Source: Stenotrophomonas nitritireducens
GTDB taxonomy: Bacteria; Pseudomonadota; Gammaproteobacteria; Xanthomonadales; Xanthomonadaceae
Direction of reading: 5' to 3'
DNA length: 64,000 bases
Assembly: GCF_001700965.1 (NCBI RefSeq)
Contig: NZ_CP016756.1
Coordinates: 930,001 to 994,000 of the forward strand
Shown: piece after piece, positions 1 to 9,618 of the stretch
Position numbering within the stretch: position 1 is the first letter of the stretch
Layout of the letters: the number at the start of each line of letters is the position of its first letter
Program-made: the position numbers and the translations under genes
The notes under the pieces: generated by a model
Told to the model about the DNA's origin: nothing
What the model saw: only the letters and a program-made list of their open reading frames with translations
The model's database searches: none

Positions 1-407
1 CCACCGAATGGGTGTGCGTGCTGCGTTACTACCGGCATTACTACATGGCCAAGGGCATGCTGGCCGATTCGGTGAAAGCCGAGTTCCTTGAGCATGCACA
101 GCAGGAGCAGGCACATGCGGGCATGTTGGCAGAGCGCATCGTGCAGCTCGGCGGTGAGCCGGATCTGAACCCGGACACCCTCACCGCCCGCGCGCACGCC
201 GAGTACAAGGAAGGCGGCAACCTGCGCGACATGGTCCGCGAAAACCTGGTCGCCGAGCGCATCGCCATCGACAGCTATCGCGAGATGATCAACTTCATTG
301 GCGACAAGGACACCACCACCAAGCGCATCCTCGAGCACATCCTTGCCCAGGAAGAAGATCATGCCGACGACTTCGCCGACATGCTGGAAGGCTGGATAGG
401 CGAGTAA
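1..407 (+). CDS. Bacterioferritin-like protein (5' truncated)
   Basis: The frame is open from the window edge (codons in phase from base 3) to TAA at 405-407, so the true start lies upstream. About 135 residues are visible. They look like the four-helix ferritin-like fold: a Glu/His-rich helix with EFLEHAQQEQAHA and a last helix with HILAQEEDHADDF, which match the spacing of ferroxidase ligands in bacterioferritin and related proteins. The protein probably oxidises and stores iron in the cytoplasm. A GTG near base 12 is in frame but sits inside the first conserved helix, so it is not a believable start. Which ferritin subfamily it belongs to cannot be settled without the missing N-terminus. 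Confidence 0.8.
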   Translation, partial: TEWVCVLRYYRHYYMAKGMLADSVKAEFLEHAQQEQAHAGMLAERIVQLGGEPDLNPDTLTARAHAEYKEGGNLRDMVRENLVAERIAIDSYREMINFIGDKDTTTKRILEHILAQEEDHADDFADMLEGWIGE

Positions 408-420
408 CCCCGACGCACCT

Positions 421-443
421 GTAGAGCCGAGCCATGCTCGGCT
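421..443. repeat. SMAG-type palindromic repeat
   Basis: GTAG tetranucleotide followed by the palindrome AGCCGAGC-CAT-GCTCGGCT, just after the ferritin-like gene. This matches the SMAG (Stenotrophomonas maltophilia GTAG) class of small stem-loop repeats. The same core recurs at 579-600, 632-653, 43578-43601 and 43779-43800. Confidence 0.85.
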
Positions 444-486
444 GAAGCGTTACCGACAATGCCGGAAAGGCTCTCTTTGTAGCCCC

Positions 487-562
487 GTAGCCCGGGTAAG
501 CGCGAGCGCACCCGGGGCCTGTCGCGAAAAACCCCGGGTGCGCTATCGCTTACCCGGGCTAC
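487..562. repeat. Long imperfect inverted repeat starting with GTAGCCCGGG
   Basis: Two arms of about 31 bases (487-517 and 532-562) are near-perfect reverse complements with two or three mismatches in the middle, separated by a 14-base loop. Each arm begins, on its own strand, with GTAGCCCGGGTAAGCG and ends with GCGCACCCGGGG. It lies between two SMAG palindromes. The GTAG head suggests an inverted dimer of another GTAG/REP family; it could also stop transcription or protect mRNA ends. Confidence 0.75.
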
Positions 563-578
563 ATCGAATGCACGCCCT

Positions 579-653
579 GTAGAGCCGAGCCATGCTCGGC
601 GGGGGCGTTACCGGCATCGTCAGGATGGCTTGCCGAGCATGGCTCGGCACTAC
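579..653. repeat. Inverted pair of SMAG palindromes
   Basis: Copy one (579-600) reads GTAG then AGCCGAGCCATGCTCGGC. Copy two (632-653) is in reverse orientation, GCCGAGCATGGCTCGGC then ACTAC. The pair faces inward with about 30 bases between, the dimer arrangement common for REP elements, and fills the gap between the ferritin-like gene and the 3' end of pbpC. Confidence 0.8.
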
Positions 654-671
654 ATTGCGATATTGCGCCGT

Positions 672-3056
672 TTAATTTGCTACGCGGAAGCGCACACGCG
701 TCCATGCACCGTCGGATGCCAATGCGGTCAGGGTGTGTTCGCCGGCGTCGTTGAAATCGCGCATGAAGGTGCGGGTGCCCTGGGTCTGGGCGATCCAGCG
801 GCCATCCAACAGCCATTCGATCGTCGCCTCACTGCCCAGTGCGCGCAGCTGCAGACGCGGCCCGTGCTGCGCACCCGGCGCGCGTGCCAATGTGGCCAGA
901 TCATTCAGGCCTTCGATATGCAGCACGCCGTCGGATTGGCGCCCGTCATCCGCACAATCTGCTGCCAACGGCGGCAGACTTTGCGCCTGCCGCTGGGCCA
1001 CGCTCAGCCATGGCGATGCCAGTGCCGGCCAGCGGGCGATCTCGCGATCTTCGACCTGCGGATGCCCCTCGCAACCGGGCGACAGCCGCTGCCCGCTGCG
1101 TGCATCCACCTGGAAACGCATGCGCCCGGATTGCCATAGCCGCGCTTCGCGCTCGGGGAAACTGGGCGGCACCACGCCGTCCAGCACCCAGGCTGGAAAA
1201 CGTCGCTGGCACATCGCCGCTGGTGTCTGCTCGGCGGCAATGCCCAGTGGCCAACAGATCTCGACTTCACTGACGCTGTCGGGCCGCGACCGCAGCGCAT
1301 TGTCGCCGGCCTGCCGTGGCAGGCTGTCGATGACCTCGAACATCAGCGGCAATGCGGTAACCGCACCGTACTGGCCGGGCAATGGCGTGCCATCGGGCCG
1401 CCCCACCCACACGCCAACGGTATAGGTGCGGGTACTGCCGATCGCCCAGGCGTCGCGGTAGCCGTAGCTGGTGCCGGTCTTCCATGCCACCCGCGGGCGG
1501 TTGCCGGTGTCGAAGGTACCCACGCCGTAGCCGGGACGCGAGTTGGATTCGAGCACGTCACGCACGATCCACGCCGCCCCCGGCGACACCAGCCGGCGCT
1601 CGATGCGCGGGTCCTGCGGGGTGTAGCGCACACGTCCGGCGATGCCCTCGCGGTTGAGCGCGGAAAAGGCACCGACCAGGTCTTCCAGCCGTGCGCCGGT
1701 GCCGCCCAGGATCAAGGCCAGGCTGGGCTGGGTACCGCGCGGGAATCGCAGGTTGATACCGGCATTGCCCAGCCGCGCGGCAAACCGCGCCGGCCCCACC
1801 CGCTCCAGCAAGTCCACCGAAGGCACGTTCAAGGACAGGCGCAGCGCGGTGGCGGCACCCACCGGGCCGTTGAAGGCAGCATCGAAATTGCCCGGCCGAT
1901 AGCCACCAAAGCTCTGCGGCGCATCGACAATCAGGCTTTCGGAGTGAATCAGGCCATCGTCCAGCGCCATGCCATACAGAAACGGCTTCAGCGTTGAACC
2001 CGGCGAGCGCCAGGCCTGCACCATATCCACATGGCCGAGCCGCGCCTTGTCGGCGAAGGCCACTGACCCGACGTAGGCACGCGCCTCCAACGTTGTGTTG
2101 TCCATGACCAGCATTGCCGCTGACGTACGCTCGGGCAGCTGCGAGAAATAGGCGGCAACACGTTCCTCCAGGGTGCGTTGCAGGCCGCTGTCGATGGTGG
2201 TTTCGATATGCGCGGCACGCGGTTGCGCGCTGCGCATGCGTTGCGCCAGCAACGCGGCGTGCAAGGGCTGCTGCAGCGAGCGCGCCACCACCGGCTCGAT
2301 GCGCGCATCGGCTACCTCGTCGGCCGACCACACACCCAACTCGGCCATGCGTGCCAATACCTTGTCGCGGGCGCGCTGGGCGGCCTCGGGATGGCGATCG
2401 GGGCGCAGCCGGCTGGGGGATTGTGGCAGCACCGCCAGCAAGGCAGCCTCGGCCTGCGACAAATGCGCTGCAGACTTGCCCAGATAGGCCCAGCTCGCGG
2501 CCTCGACACCTTCGATGGTGCCGCCATAAGGCGCCCGCTCCAGGTATAGATTCAGAATCTGCGCCTTGCTCAGATGCACTTCCAACTGCAGCGCACGCAG
2601 CAACTGCTTGAGTTTGCCCCACGGCGTGCGCGTATGCGGGTCGAGGATGCGGGCGACCTGCATGGTCAGGGTGGAGCCGCCGGAGACGATGCGACGTTCC
2701 AGCAGCATCTGCTTGCCCGCCCGCAGCAACGCCCAGGGATTGATGCCCGGATGCCGCCAGAACCAGCGATCCTCGTAGGTCAGCAAGGCCTGCAGGTACA
2801 GCGGCGAAATTGTCTTTGCATCAGCCGGGTAACGCCATACGCCTTCGGCATCGGCGAAGGCGCGCAGCGGCGTGCCATCACGTGCGACCACCAGCGTACT
2901 GGTGTCGCGCGACTTCGGCAGCGGCGGCGGGAAGGCCAGGTCCAGCACCAACAGCAGTGTCAGCACGGCTGCAAGTGCCCAGCGCAGGTTGCGAAGCGTG
3001 AAAATGGCGCGCAGGCGGTGGGCAAGGTGTTTCAGCCGAGGGGCGCGCGCGTTCAC
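672..3056 (-). CDS. pbpC: Penicillin-binding protein 1C (bifunctional transglycosylase/transpeptidase)
   Basis: 794 residues, GTG start. A short cytoplasmic tail is followed by one membrane anchor (about 26-42). The GT51 transglycosylase domain follows, with catalytic Glu95 in TYEDRWFWRHPG and SGGSTLTMQ at about 125-133. The transpeptidase domain has all three motifs: SxxK at 354-357 (STLK), SLN at 408-410 and KTGTS further on. A C-terminal PBP1C-type domain of about 180 residues completes the protein. It polymerises and crosslinks peptidoglycan in the periplasm. It lies 133 bases downstream of the alpha-2-macroglobulin gene on the same strand, the conserved yfhM-pbpC pairing, which suggests a coupled defence and wall-repair unit. 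In E. coli PBP1C is non-essential and poorly understood. Confidence 0.95.
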   Translation of the reverse strand: MNARAPRLKHLAHRLRAIFTLRNLRWALAAVLTLLLVLDLAFPPPLPKSRDTSTLVVARDGTPLRAFADAEGVWRYPADAKTISPLYLQALLTYEDRWFWRHPGINPWALLRAGKQMLLERRIVSGGSTLTMQVARILDPHTRTPWGKLKQLLRALQLEVHLSKAQILNLYLERAPYGGTIEGVEAASWAYLGKSAAHLSQAEAALLAVLPQSPSRLRPDRHPEAAQRARDKVLARMAELGVWSADEVADARIEPVVARSLQQPLHAALLAQRMRSAQPRAAHIETTIDSGLQRTLEERVAAYFSQLPERTSAAMLVMDNTTLEARAYVGSVAFADKARLGHVDMVQAWRSPGSTLKPFLYGMALDDGLIHSESLIVDAPQSFGGYRPGNFDAAFNGPVGAATALRLSLNVPSVDLLERVGPARFAARLGNAGINLRFPRGTQPSLALILGGTGARLEDLVGAFSALNREGIAGRVRYTPQDPRIERRLVSPGAAWIVRDVLESNSRPGYGVGTFDTGNRPRVAWKTGTSYGYRDAWAIGSTRTYTVGVWVGRPDGTPLPGQYGAVTALPLMFEVIDSLPRQAGDNALRSRPDSVSEVEICWPLGIAAEQTPAAMCQRRFPAWVLDGVVPPSFPEREARLWQSGRMRFQVDARSGQRLSPGCEGHPQVEDREIARWPALASPWLSVAQRQAQSLPPLAADCADDGRQSDGVLHIEGLNDLATLARAPGAQHGPRLQLRALGSEATIEWLLDGRWIAQTQGTRTFMRDFNDAGEHTLTALASDGAWTRVRFRVAN

Positions 3057-3133
3057 TGTGGATGGTTCTTCAAACGTTGCCTGTGGAGCTGGGGCGGAAT
3101 GGCTTGGCCGTGGAAGAGCTTAGCCCTCCCCAG

Positions 3134-3163
3134 CCCTCCCCTTGCCTTCGGCAAAGGGAGGGG
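3134..3163 (-). repeat. Palindromic hairpin between the macroglobulin gene and pbpC
   Basis: CCCTCCCCTTGCC, a short TTC loop, and GGCAAAGGGAGGG form a near-perfect 13-bp stem in the 133-base gap. It resembles the CCCTC-rich palindromes seen at 9544, 10017, 12984 and 17287, so it is more likely a member of that repeat family than a dedicated terminator. There is no T tract. Confidence 0.6.
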
Positions 3164-3189
3164 GCAAGAGCGGCTGCCTGACGCCGCGA

Positions 3190-6100
3190 CTAAGGCTGCA
3201 CCACCGTGATCGTGCTCGGGTTGGAGCGGCCCACACCGCGCATGTCGGGACGGTACATGTCCTCGGCCAGCGGCGGCGGCACCATATAGGTACCCGGGGT
3301 GACCGCGCGCACCAGATAGAACACGTGTGCGGTGCTGCCGCGTGACAGCTTCAGCGCCGCCACATAACGGTCATCACGGAACTCTTCATGCTTGACGTCG
3401 GCGGCGCTGGAGCGGTCGCTGACCTTGACCTCACCGACCACCACATCGGCCCATTGCTTGGCATCGCCGAGATTGAAGTTCTCGATCTCCAGGCCGGCCG
3501 GCAGCAGGTCGGTCAACAAGGCATCGGGCATGTTCGAGTTGGCGGTGACACTGAGCCGCACGATCAGTGCCTCGCCTTCCTTCAGCGGCCGCGGCGTCCA
3601 CGGCTTGCCGTCGGTGCCGAACCAGGAGCGCTCGATGCCGATCACGCTGTTGTCCGGCGCCGGTGCCTGGCGCGGGATACCGGCCACATCGAGGCTGGCG
3701 AACATCGGCGCCTCGCCCTGCGGCGAGAAACGCACGCCCTGCGCCAACTGCGCCATATCGAAGACGCGGCCGAAGGCTTTGCGTGCATCGATGTTCTCGA
3801 CCTTGTCGCCTACCGCCAGCTCGCCGGACACCAGCTTCTTCTGGTTGGCCATCAAGGCCTTGCCCAGACGCGCCAAGGCCACCTGCTCCTGCGTGCTCAG
3901 CCACATCAGGCCACTGCCACGACGCACGTCCAGGGTGCGCCCCAGGTCGATCACGCGCGCATCGTATTCGGGCTTGGATAGACCACGCTCGTGCAGCAGC
4001 GCGATCATCAAGGCCTCATCGCGCAGGCGGGTGCCGTAGTCACCGAAGTACTCCGGACGATCCGCGCTGGATTTGGCAAAGCCCGCAGCGATGGCAGCCT
4101 GCCCACGCTTGCTGTCGCCCTGGATCGCCAACGCCGCGCCCAGATGCACCAGCGACAGACCCGTCACCGCCTTGCTGCGCTCGTTGTCCCACAGCGTGCG
4201 CAGCGTCCCCAGCGGGGCGCGGTTGACCCGCGCCAGCACATAGCCCGAATAGGCCTGGTTGGCGAACTTCAGCCCATCACGACGATCGCTGCCGTAGAAC
4301 TGGTTGCCGCCGCTGAGCAGATCCTCGCTGATCCGGTTCAGTGCCTTCTGCAGCACGTTTTCCGGCACCGCGAAACCGGCATCCTTGGCATCGAGCAGGA
4401 ACTCGGCGATATACGGGGTCAGCGCCGGGTTGATGTAGTCATCATCACCCCACATCGAGAAGTTGCCATTGGCCACCTGCATCGAAGCCAAGCGGCCGAA
4501 CGCGCCTTCCATGCGCTCACGACGGGTTTTGGCATCCAGGCCATCGGCGCCAAGCATGGCCGAGGTGGCCTCATCCAGCATCAATGCTGCATAGCCCTTG
4601 CTGGTGGTCTGCTCGGCACAGCCGTAGGGGTAATTCAATGCCCCCTGCAGCGCCGAGGCGAACGGAATCGGCGGCAAGGCGCTGACCAGCATGCGCGCAT
4701 TGACCGAGCCGCCCATCAAACCATTGGCAAAGCTGCTGTCCAGGGTGACCGGTGCCAACGGGTCAAGCGTGCGGGTCTGCGAGCGCAGCACCGACGGCCA
4801 CGCCGCGCGTACCGGCAGGTCGTAACGCCGGTCGACCTTGAAGCCGTTGCCGTCCACCCGTACCCGCACCTTGGCCACGCTATAACCTTCCTGCGCGGTC
4901 AGCGGGAAGCTCAGCGTGCTCTTGGCGTCGCCGGCCAGTTGCACCGTCCGGGTCGATTCGGCGATGCCCAGCGGGCCTTCGCCATCCACGCGGACGTTGA
5001 ACTCGCCCGGTTTGCCGGTGAAGTTCTGCACGTCCAGGGTAATGGTGCTGCGGTCCCCCGGCGCCATCACCCGCGGCATGCTGGCTTCGGCCAGGATCGG
5101 CGCACGCACCAGCGTTTCCACATCGCGGTTGCCGTAGCGGTCGGCCGAATAGACCATCGCCGACACCCGCAGGGTGCCGTTGAAATCCGGCACCTGCAGC
5201 TGCACCCGCGCATTGCCCTTGGCATCCAGCGCCACCGGCCCGGAGAACAGATCCACCGTCTGCACGCGCGCGGTAGGCCGCTTGGCCTGCGGCAATGCCG
5301 CCAATGCCATGTCGCCACCGAACTTGAGCTTGCCGCTGTTGCCCTCAAAGCTCTCGATCACCCGGCCGTAGATGTCATACGCATCCACGCCCAGGCGCCG
5401 CTGCGCGAAGAAATGCGCAGGTGCATCCGGCACCGGGAAACGGGTGATGTTGAGGATGCCCACGTCCACCGCCGAGACGGTGACGTGCGCCGGCTTGCCA
5501 GCCAGCTCGGGTGCGCTGACGGTCACCGTCATCGGTTGTTCCGGGCGCATCTGCTTGGGTGCGATCAGGCCCACCGCAACGCGACGGTCGCGGCGATCCA
5601 TCGGCACATGCACCACGCCCACGGCACGCGCCGGGGTGATCTTGCTGGGCGCGCTGCCACCCCGGAATACCAAAGCGGTGATGTAAACATCATGCCGCTC
5701 CCAATCCTTGGTCACCGGGATTTCGAAGGTGCTGCCCGGCTTGGCGTCGATGTCCTGCACGTACAGCATGTGGTCGCTTTCCACCATCAGCACGCCGCGC
5801 CCGGCATGCGGCGGGGTCAGCGTGACCTTGAGCGTGTCGCCTTCGCGATAGGCGGTCTTGTCCAGCGACAGCTTGACCTTGTCAGGCCGCGCATCCAGGC
5901 CGCGGTTGTCGTCGTTCCAGCTCCAGCCGGCGCGGAACGGATAACGCATGGTCAGGCCAGTGGCCGGGTCGAACACGTCCACCCGGTACTCGCCCCATTC
6001 CACCGGGAAGTCGAAGCGGACGGAGGTTGCACCGGCATCGACGGTGCGGGTTTCCTTGTTCTCGAAACGGCGGGTGAAGTCGTAATCCCAGCGGTTGTCG

Positions 6101-8109
6101 GTGTAGGTCCAGTGGTAATCGCGCAGCTCGCGTACCAGGGTGATCTTCAAGCCCTTGGCCGGCTGCGGCTTGCCATCGGCATCCACCCGCATCAACTCGA
6201 AGCGGGCATTGGCATTGGCGTCAGCGCCATCGGCGTCGTTGAACAGCGGGCGAACCGCTACCAGGGCCGGGGCCGGCCACATCACCCGCTTCATTGTGCG
6301 GGTGACGGTGCGGCCGCCGGTTTCATAGACACTGCCCGACAACAGCGCGGCCACGGTGGTGGCCTTGCCCGCCTCGGCCGGCAGGGCCACGTCTTCGCGC
6401 AGCTTGCCGTCCTTGGGCAAGGTGGTATCGATCACGTCATTGGCTTCCCGCGGCAGCTGCACGGTCGGGTCGCCGAAGAACCAGCCCGGCATCGACTCCA
6501 CCGGGTGCTGCTCGACCGCCACCGCCAGCCGCGCGGTGAAGCGGTTGCCATCGGCCGGTGCGCCGTACAGATAGGCCGCATCGGCCTGCAGCTTCAGCGG
6601 CTCGCCCGGCTTCAGCGTCTTCTGCGCGCTGTCCAGGTCCAGCTTCATGCGCTCGGGCAGGAACTCCTCGATGCGCAGGGTCATGCCCTGCACGGCCTCC
6701 TTACTGGCCGGATCGGTGCGGAATTCAACCGTCCAGCGCCCGGTCGGTGCCTCCGCCGGGATGGTCTGCTCGAACGAGAAATAGCCCTGCTCGCCGGGCT
6801 GCAGGCGGGTTTCGCGGAAGGTCTTGCCGTCCGGCTGCTTCAGCCGCAGGAACACCGGCTGGCCGCCGGTAGCCGGACCGGCCAGGGTCTTGCCGTCGTT
6901 GTCGCGCAGCAGCGCGGAGATGCGCACGGTCTCACCGGGGCGGTACAGATCACGCCCGGACCAGGCAAACACATCGAAGTTGGCGTTCTGGCGCCCGGCC
7001 ACGGCGAACTCGCTCAGGTCCAGCGCCGGCTGGTTGAACGGCAGCATGGTGGTGTCGCTGCCGCTGCTGGCGACCAGCACATGCGCGGCATCCAGCGTGT
7101 AGTTGAGCAAGGCATTGCCGTTGCCGTCGGTCTGGCCCTTGAGGATGACCTCACCCTTGCCGTCGATGACCTTCAGCTCGACCTTCTTGGCCGGCGCACC
7201 ATCTGCCAACGAGGCGGTGTGGACGAACAGCTTGTCCTTGTAGGCGCGGGTATGCAGGCCGATGTCGCTGACCGTGAAGAATGCGGTATCGAATTCATTG
7301 TCGAAGCTACCGGTGCGCTTCATCACCGCGAAGTACAGGCCGGGCTGCTGCAGCTCCTTCACCTCCTGGATCGGCAGGTAGGTCAGCACGCGCTCGTTCT
7401 GCTTGCCGCCCAGCACGAAACGGTTGACATAGACCGGCTCGGCCAGCTGCGACAGCGGCGTCCGGTCACTGTATTCACTGTCCAGCTCCCAGCTGCCACG
7501 GCGACCGCCGCGCTGGTACTGGCTGAAGAAGTTGGGCAGGTCCTTCTCGCGCACGCGCAGGAACTCGACATCCACCTCGGGCACATTGACCGACACCACC
7601 GGCAGGCCACGGCTGTCCTTGGCTGGCAGCACGCTGCCCTGCGAGGCGAAGCCCACCGCCGGGTCAAGCTCGCCGGTGAAAACCTTCTGCTTGACCTCGG
7701 TACCCAGCCGGTTGCCATCGGCAGCCAGCAGATCGGCCGAGATGATCAGGGTGTATTCCTTGGCCGCCTCCACATAGGGATAGCGCAGGGTCTTGCCGTC
7801 GTCGGAAAGCGACCAGCTGCTGTCCTCGTTGCCGACCTTTTCCTCGAAGCGCAGCAGCTTGTCGAAATCCTGGGTGCCGACCAGCGGGCGCGAGAACTCC
7901 ACCGCCAGCGCGAGACCGTCGCCGCTCTTCTGGTCCGGGTAGGCGCGCAGCATGGCGAAGCCCTTGACCTCTTCCTGCTTGGTCTGAATCGCCTCGCCGG
8001 TGGCCCCGGGCAACTGCCCGCTTTCGTTCCTGCCGCATCCTGCAACCAAGGCCAGCGCCACCATGGCGACCGCTGCCCACCGCATACGCTTCAACATCCT
8101 GTTACCCAT
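3190..8109 (-). CDS. yfhM: Bacterial alpha-2-macroglobulin lipoprotein
   Basis: 1639 residues. The ATG at 8109 is chosen because GGGAGG sits five bases upstream and a clean lipoprotein signal follows: KRMRW, a hydrophobic stretch, then lipobox LVAGC at about residue 24. A longer open frame (48 extra codons) upstream has no signal sequence. MG-type domains and a bait-like region precede the thioester motif GCAEQ, with Cys1164 and Gln1167, so this is the thioester-bearing class that traps attacking proteases covalently. It should sit in the periplasm anchored to a membrane. It precedes pbpC, the usual partner. A TATACT box on the minus strand at 8133-8138 could be its -10 element. Confidence 0.93.
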   Translation of the reverse strand: MGNRMLKRMRWAAVAMVALALVAGCGRNESGQLPGATGEAIQTKQEEVKGFAMLRAYPDQKSGDGLALAVEFSRPLVGTQDFDKLLRFEEKVGNEDSSWSLSDDGKTLRYPYVEAAKEYTLIISADLLAADGNRLGTEVKQKVFTGELDPAVGFASQGSVLPAKDSRGLPVVSVNVPEVDVEFLRVREKDLPNFFSQYQRGGRRGSWELDSEYSDRTPLSQLAEPVYVNRFVLGGKQNERVLTYLPIQEVKELQQPGLYFAVMKRTGSFDNEFDTAFFTVSDIGLHTRAYKDKLFVHTASLADGAPAKKVELKVIDGKGEVILKGQTDGNGNALLNYTLDAAHVLVASSGSDTTMLPFNQPALDLSEFAVAGRQNANFDVFAWSGRDLYRPGETVRISALLRDNDGKTLAGPATGGQPVFLRLKQPDGKTFRETRLQPGEQGYFSFEQTIPAEAPTGRWTVEFRTDPASKEAVQGMTLRIEEFLPERMKLDLDSAQKTLKPGEPLKLQADAAYLYGAPADGNRFTARLAVAVEQHPVESMPGWFFGDPTVQLPREANDVIDTTLPKDGKLREDVALPAEAGKATTVAALLSGSVYETGGRTVTRTMKRVMWPAPALVAVRPLFNDADGADANANARFELMRVDADGKPQPAKGLKITLVRELRDYHWTYTDNRWDYDFTRRFENKETRTVDAGATSVRFDFPVEWGEYRVDVFDPATGLTMRYPFRAGWSWNDDNRGLDARPDKVKLSLDKTAYREGDTLKVTLTPPHAGRGVLMVESDHMLYVQDIDAKPGSTFEIPVTKDWERHDVYITALVFRGGSAPSKITPARAVGVVHVPMDRRDRRVAVGLIAPKQMRPEQPMTVTVSAPELAGKPAHVTVSAVDVGILNITRFPVPDAPAHFFAQRRLGVDAYDIYGRVIESFEGNSGKLKFGGDMALAALPQAKRPTARVQTVDLFSGPVALDAKGNARVQLQVPDFNGTLRVSAMVYSADRYGNRDVETLVRAPILAEASMPRVMAPGDRSTITLDVQNFTGKPGEFNVRVDGEGPLGIAESTRTVQLAGDAKSTLSFPLTAQEGYSVAKVRVRVDGNGFKVDRRYDLPVRAAWPSVLRSQTRTLDPLAPVTLDSSFANGLMGGSVNARMLVSALPPIPFASALQGALNYPYGCAEQTTSKGYAALMLDEATSAMLGADGLDAKTRRERMEGAFGRLASMQVANGNFSMWGDDDYINPALTPYIAEFLLDAKDAGFAVPENVLQKALNRISEDLLSGGNQFYGSDRRDGLKFANQAYSGYVLARVNRAPLGTLRTLWDNERSKAVTGLSLVHLGAALAIQGDSKRGQAAIAAGFAKSSADRPEYFGDYGTRLRDEALMIALLHERGLSKPEYDARVIDLGRTLDVRRGSGLMWLSTQEQVALARLGKALMANQKKLVSGELAVGDKVENIDARKAFGRVFDMAQLAQGVRFSPQGEAPMFASLDVAGIPRQAPAPDNSVIGIERSWFGTDGKPWTPRPLKEGEALIVRLSVTANSNMPDALLTDLLPAGLEIENFNLGDAKQWADVVVGEVKVSDRSSAADVKHEEFRDDRYVAALKLSRGSTAHVFYLVRAVTPGTYMVPPPLAEDMYRPDMRGVGRSNPSTITVVQP

Positions 8110-8252
8110 GGCGTCCTCCCGCAGATGGCCGGAGTATAACCAGCCCGCATGCAAAGCCTTGTGTAACGGTGCGCATTCCGCAGGCGATTTGTCTGGAAGA
8201 CGGTTCGTCTTTCGCTCACTCCCTCCGGTTCGCAACCGCGGCCGCAAAAGCA

Positions 8253-8278
8253 AAGGGGCGCTGATACCAGCGGCCCTT
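8253..8278 (-). terminator. Likely terminator of the prp operon
   Basis: Read on the minus strand, AAGGGCCGCTG-GTAT-CAGCGCCCCTT forms a stem with one internal mismatch and is followed by TTTGCTTTTG. It lies 29 bases beyond the stop codon of prpF, the last gene of the prp operon. Confidence 0.55.
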
Positions 8279-8306
8279 GCCCGAAATCACCGCGGCTGAG
8301 CGAAAC

Positions 8307-9500
8307 TCAGAACGCATCACCCGGCACGCGCACCCAGCCTTCCATCAGGATGCGGGCGCTGCGGCTCATCACCGCCTTGGTCACCGTCCACTGGCCGTCG
8401 ACCTGGCTCACCGCGGCACCGACACGCAGCGTGCCGGACGGATGCCCGAAACGCACCGCATCGCGCTGGCCACCGCCGGCGGCAAGATTGACCAGGGTGC
8501 CCGGCACCGCCGCTGCAGTGGCGATGGCAACCGATGCCGTGCCCATCATCGCGTGGTGCAGCTTGCCCATCGACATGGCGCGGGCGTTGAGGTCGATGTC
8601 GGCAGCATGGATCTGCTTGTTGCCGCTGGACACATAATCCTGCGGCGGCGCGACGAATACGACCTTGGGTGTGTGCTGGCGCTTGAGCGCTTCTTCAGGC
8701 GTCTTTATCAGGCCCATACGCAGCGCACCGGCAACGCGGATTGCCTCCAGCTTGACCAGCGCCGCCTTGTCGTCATTGATGACCGGCTGCAGTTCGGCAC
8801 CGGTGTAGCCGATGTCGGTGGCGTTGACGAATACCGTGGGGATGCCGGCAGTGATCATCGTTGCCTGCAGCGTACCGACGCCGGGCACGTCCAATGCATC
8901 GACCAGATTGCCGGTGGGGAACATCGCACCACCGCCCTCGCCTTCACCTTCATCGGCTGGGTCGATGAACTCCAGCACGATCTCGGCGGCGGGAAAGGTC
9001 ACGCCATCCAGCTCGAAGTCACCGGTCTCCTGCACCTGTCCGTTGCTGACGGGCACGTGCGCAATGATGGTTTTGTTGATATTGGCCTGCCAGATACGCA
9101 CCTCGCAGATGCCGTTCTGCGGTACACGCGCTTGGTCCACATAACCGGCATGCAGCGCAAATGCGCCAGCACCGGTAGACAGGTTGCCGCAGTTGCCGGA
9201 CCAGTCGACGAAATCGGTGTCGATGGAAACCTGCCCATACAGATAGTCGACGTCATGGTCGGGCTTGCTGCTGGGCGAGATGATCACGCACTTGCTGGTG
9301 CTGGAGGTTGCGCCGCCCATGCCATCGGTGTGCTTGGCATAGGGGTCGGGCGAGCCGATCACCCGCTGCAGCAGGTGGTTGCGAGCAGCGCCGGGCTGCT
9401 GGGCACTGGCGGGCAGGTCTTCCAGGCGGAAGAACACGCCTTTGGAGGTGCCGCCGCGCATGTAGGTTGCCGGGATTTTTATTTGGGGGGTGTGGGACAT
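8307..9500 (-). CDS. prpF: 2-methylaconitate cis-trans isomerase PrpF
   Basis: 397 residues from the ATG at 9500; upstream in-frame codons read through the repeat at 9544-9586 and are not family-like. The N-terminus IPATYMRGGTSKGVFF and the later WSGNCGNLS and GMLM-type loops fit the PrpF family (diaminopimelate epimerase-like fold). With AcnD it replaces PrpD: AcnD makes a 2-methylaconitate isomer and PrpF converts it so that aconitase can hydrate it to 2-methylisocitrate. A Gly/Glu-rich loop (DEGEGEGGGAMFP) is visible in the middle. It is the last gene of the operon, separated from acnD by the DUF559 gene and four palindromic repeats, so its expression may be uncoupled from the upstream genes. 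Confidence 0.93.
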   Translation of the reverse strand: MSHTPQIKIPATYMRGGTSKGVFFRLEDLPASAQQPGAARNHLLQRVIGSPDPYAKHTDGMGGATSSTSKCVIISPSSKPDHDVDYLYGQVSIDTDFVDWSGNCGNLSTGAGAFALHAGYVDQARVPQNGICEVRIWQANINKTIIAHVPVSNGQVQETGDFELDGVTFPAAEIVLEFIDPADEGEGEGGGAMFPTGNLVDALDVPGVGTLQATMITAGIPTVFVNATDIGYTGAELQPVINDDKAALVKLEAIRVAGALRMGLIKTPEEALKRQHTPKVVFVAPPQDYVSSGNKQIHAADIDLNARAMSMGKLHHAMMGTASVAIATAAAVPGTLVNLAAGGGQRDAVRFGHPSGTLRVGAAVSQVDGQWTVTKAVMSRSARILMEGWVRVPGDAF

Positions 9501-9543
9501 GGTGCGGATTCCCTTGGGTTGTTGTTGTGTGGGGTGGGAGCTT

Positions 9544-9586
9544 CCCCCTCTCCCCAACCCCTCTCCCGCGAGGGGAGAGGGGCTAA
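9544..9586. repeat. CCCTC-type palindromic repeat, copy R1
   Basis: CCCCTCTCCCCAACCCCTCT, then CCCGCGAGGGGAGAGGGGCT. The second half folds on itself. The copy at 10017-10060 is almost identical and in the same orientation; the copies at 9635 and 10105 are in reverse orientation. It lies between the starts of prpF and the end of the DUF559 gene. Confidence 0.85.
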
Positions 9587-9618
9587 GTTCACTACGAGGG
9601 CCAGCACTATTACAGACC

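Noticed and set aside
3991..8139. A plus-strand open frame of 1382 codons opposite the macroglobulin gene
   Set aside because: It is antisense to a gene with lipoprotein signal, ribosome site and thioester motif, and its product is His/Gln/Arg-rich without domains. High GC leaves long antisense frames open.
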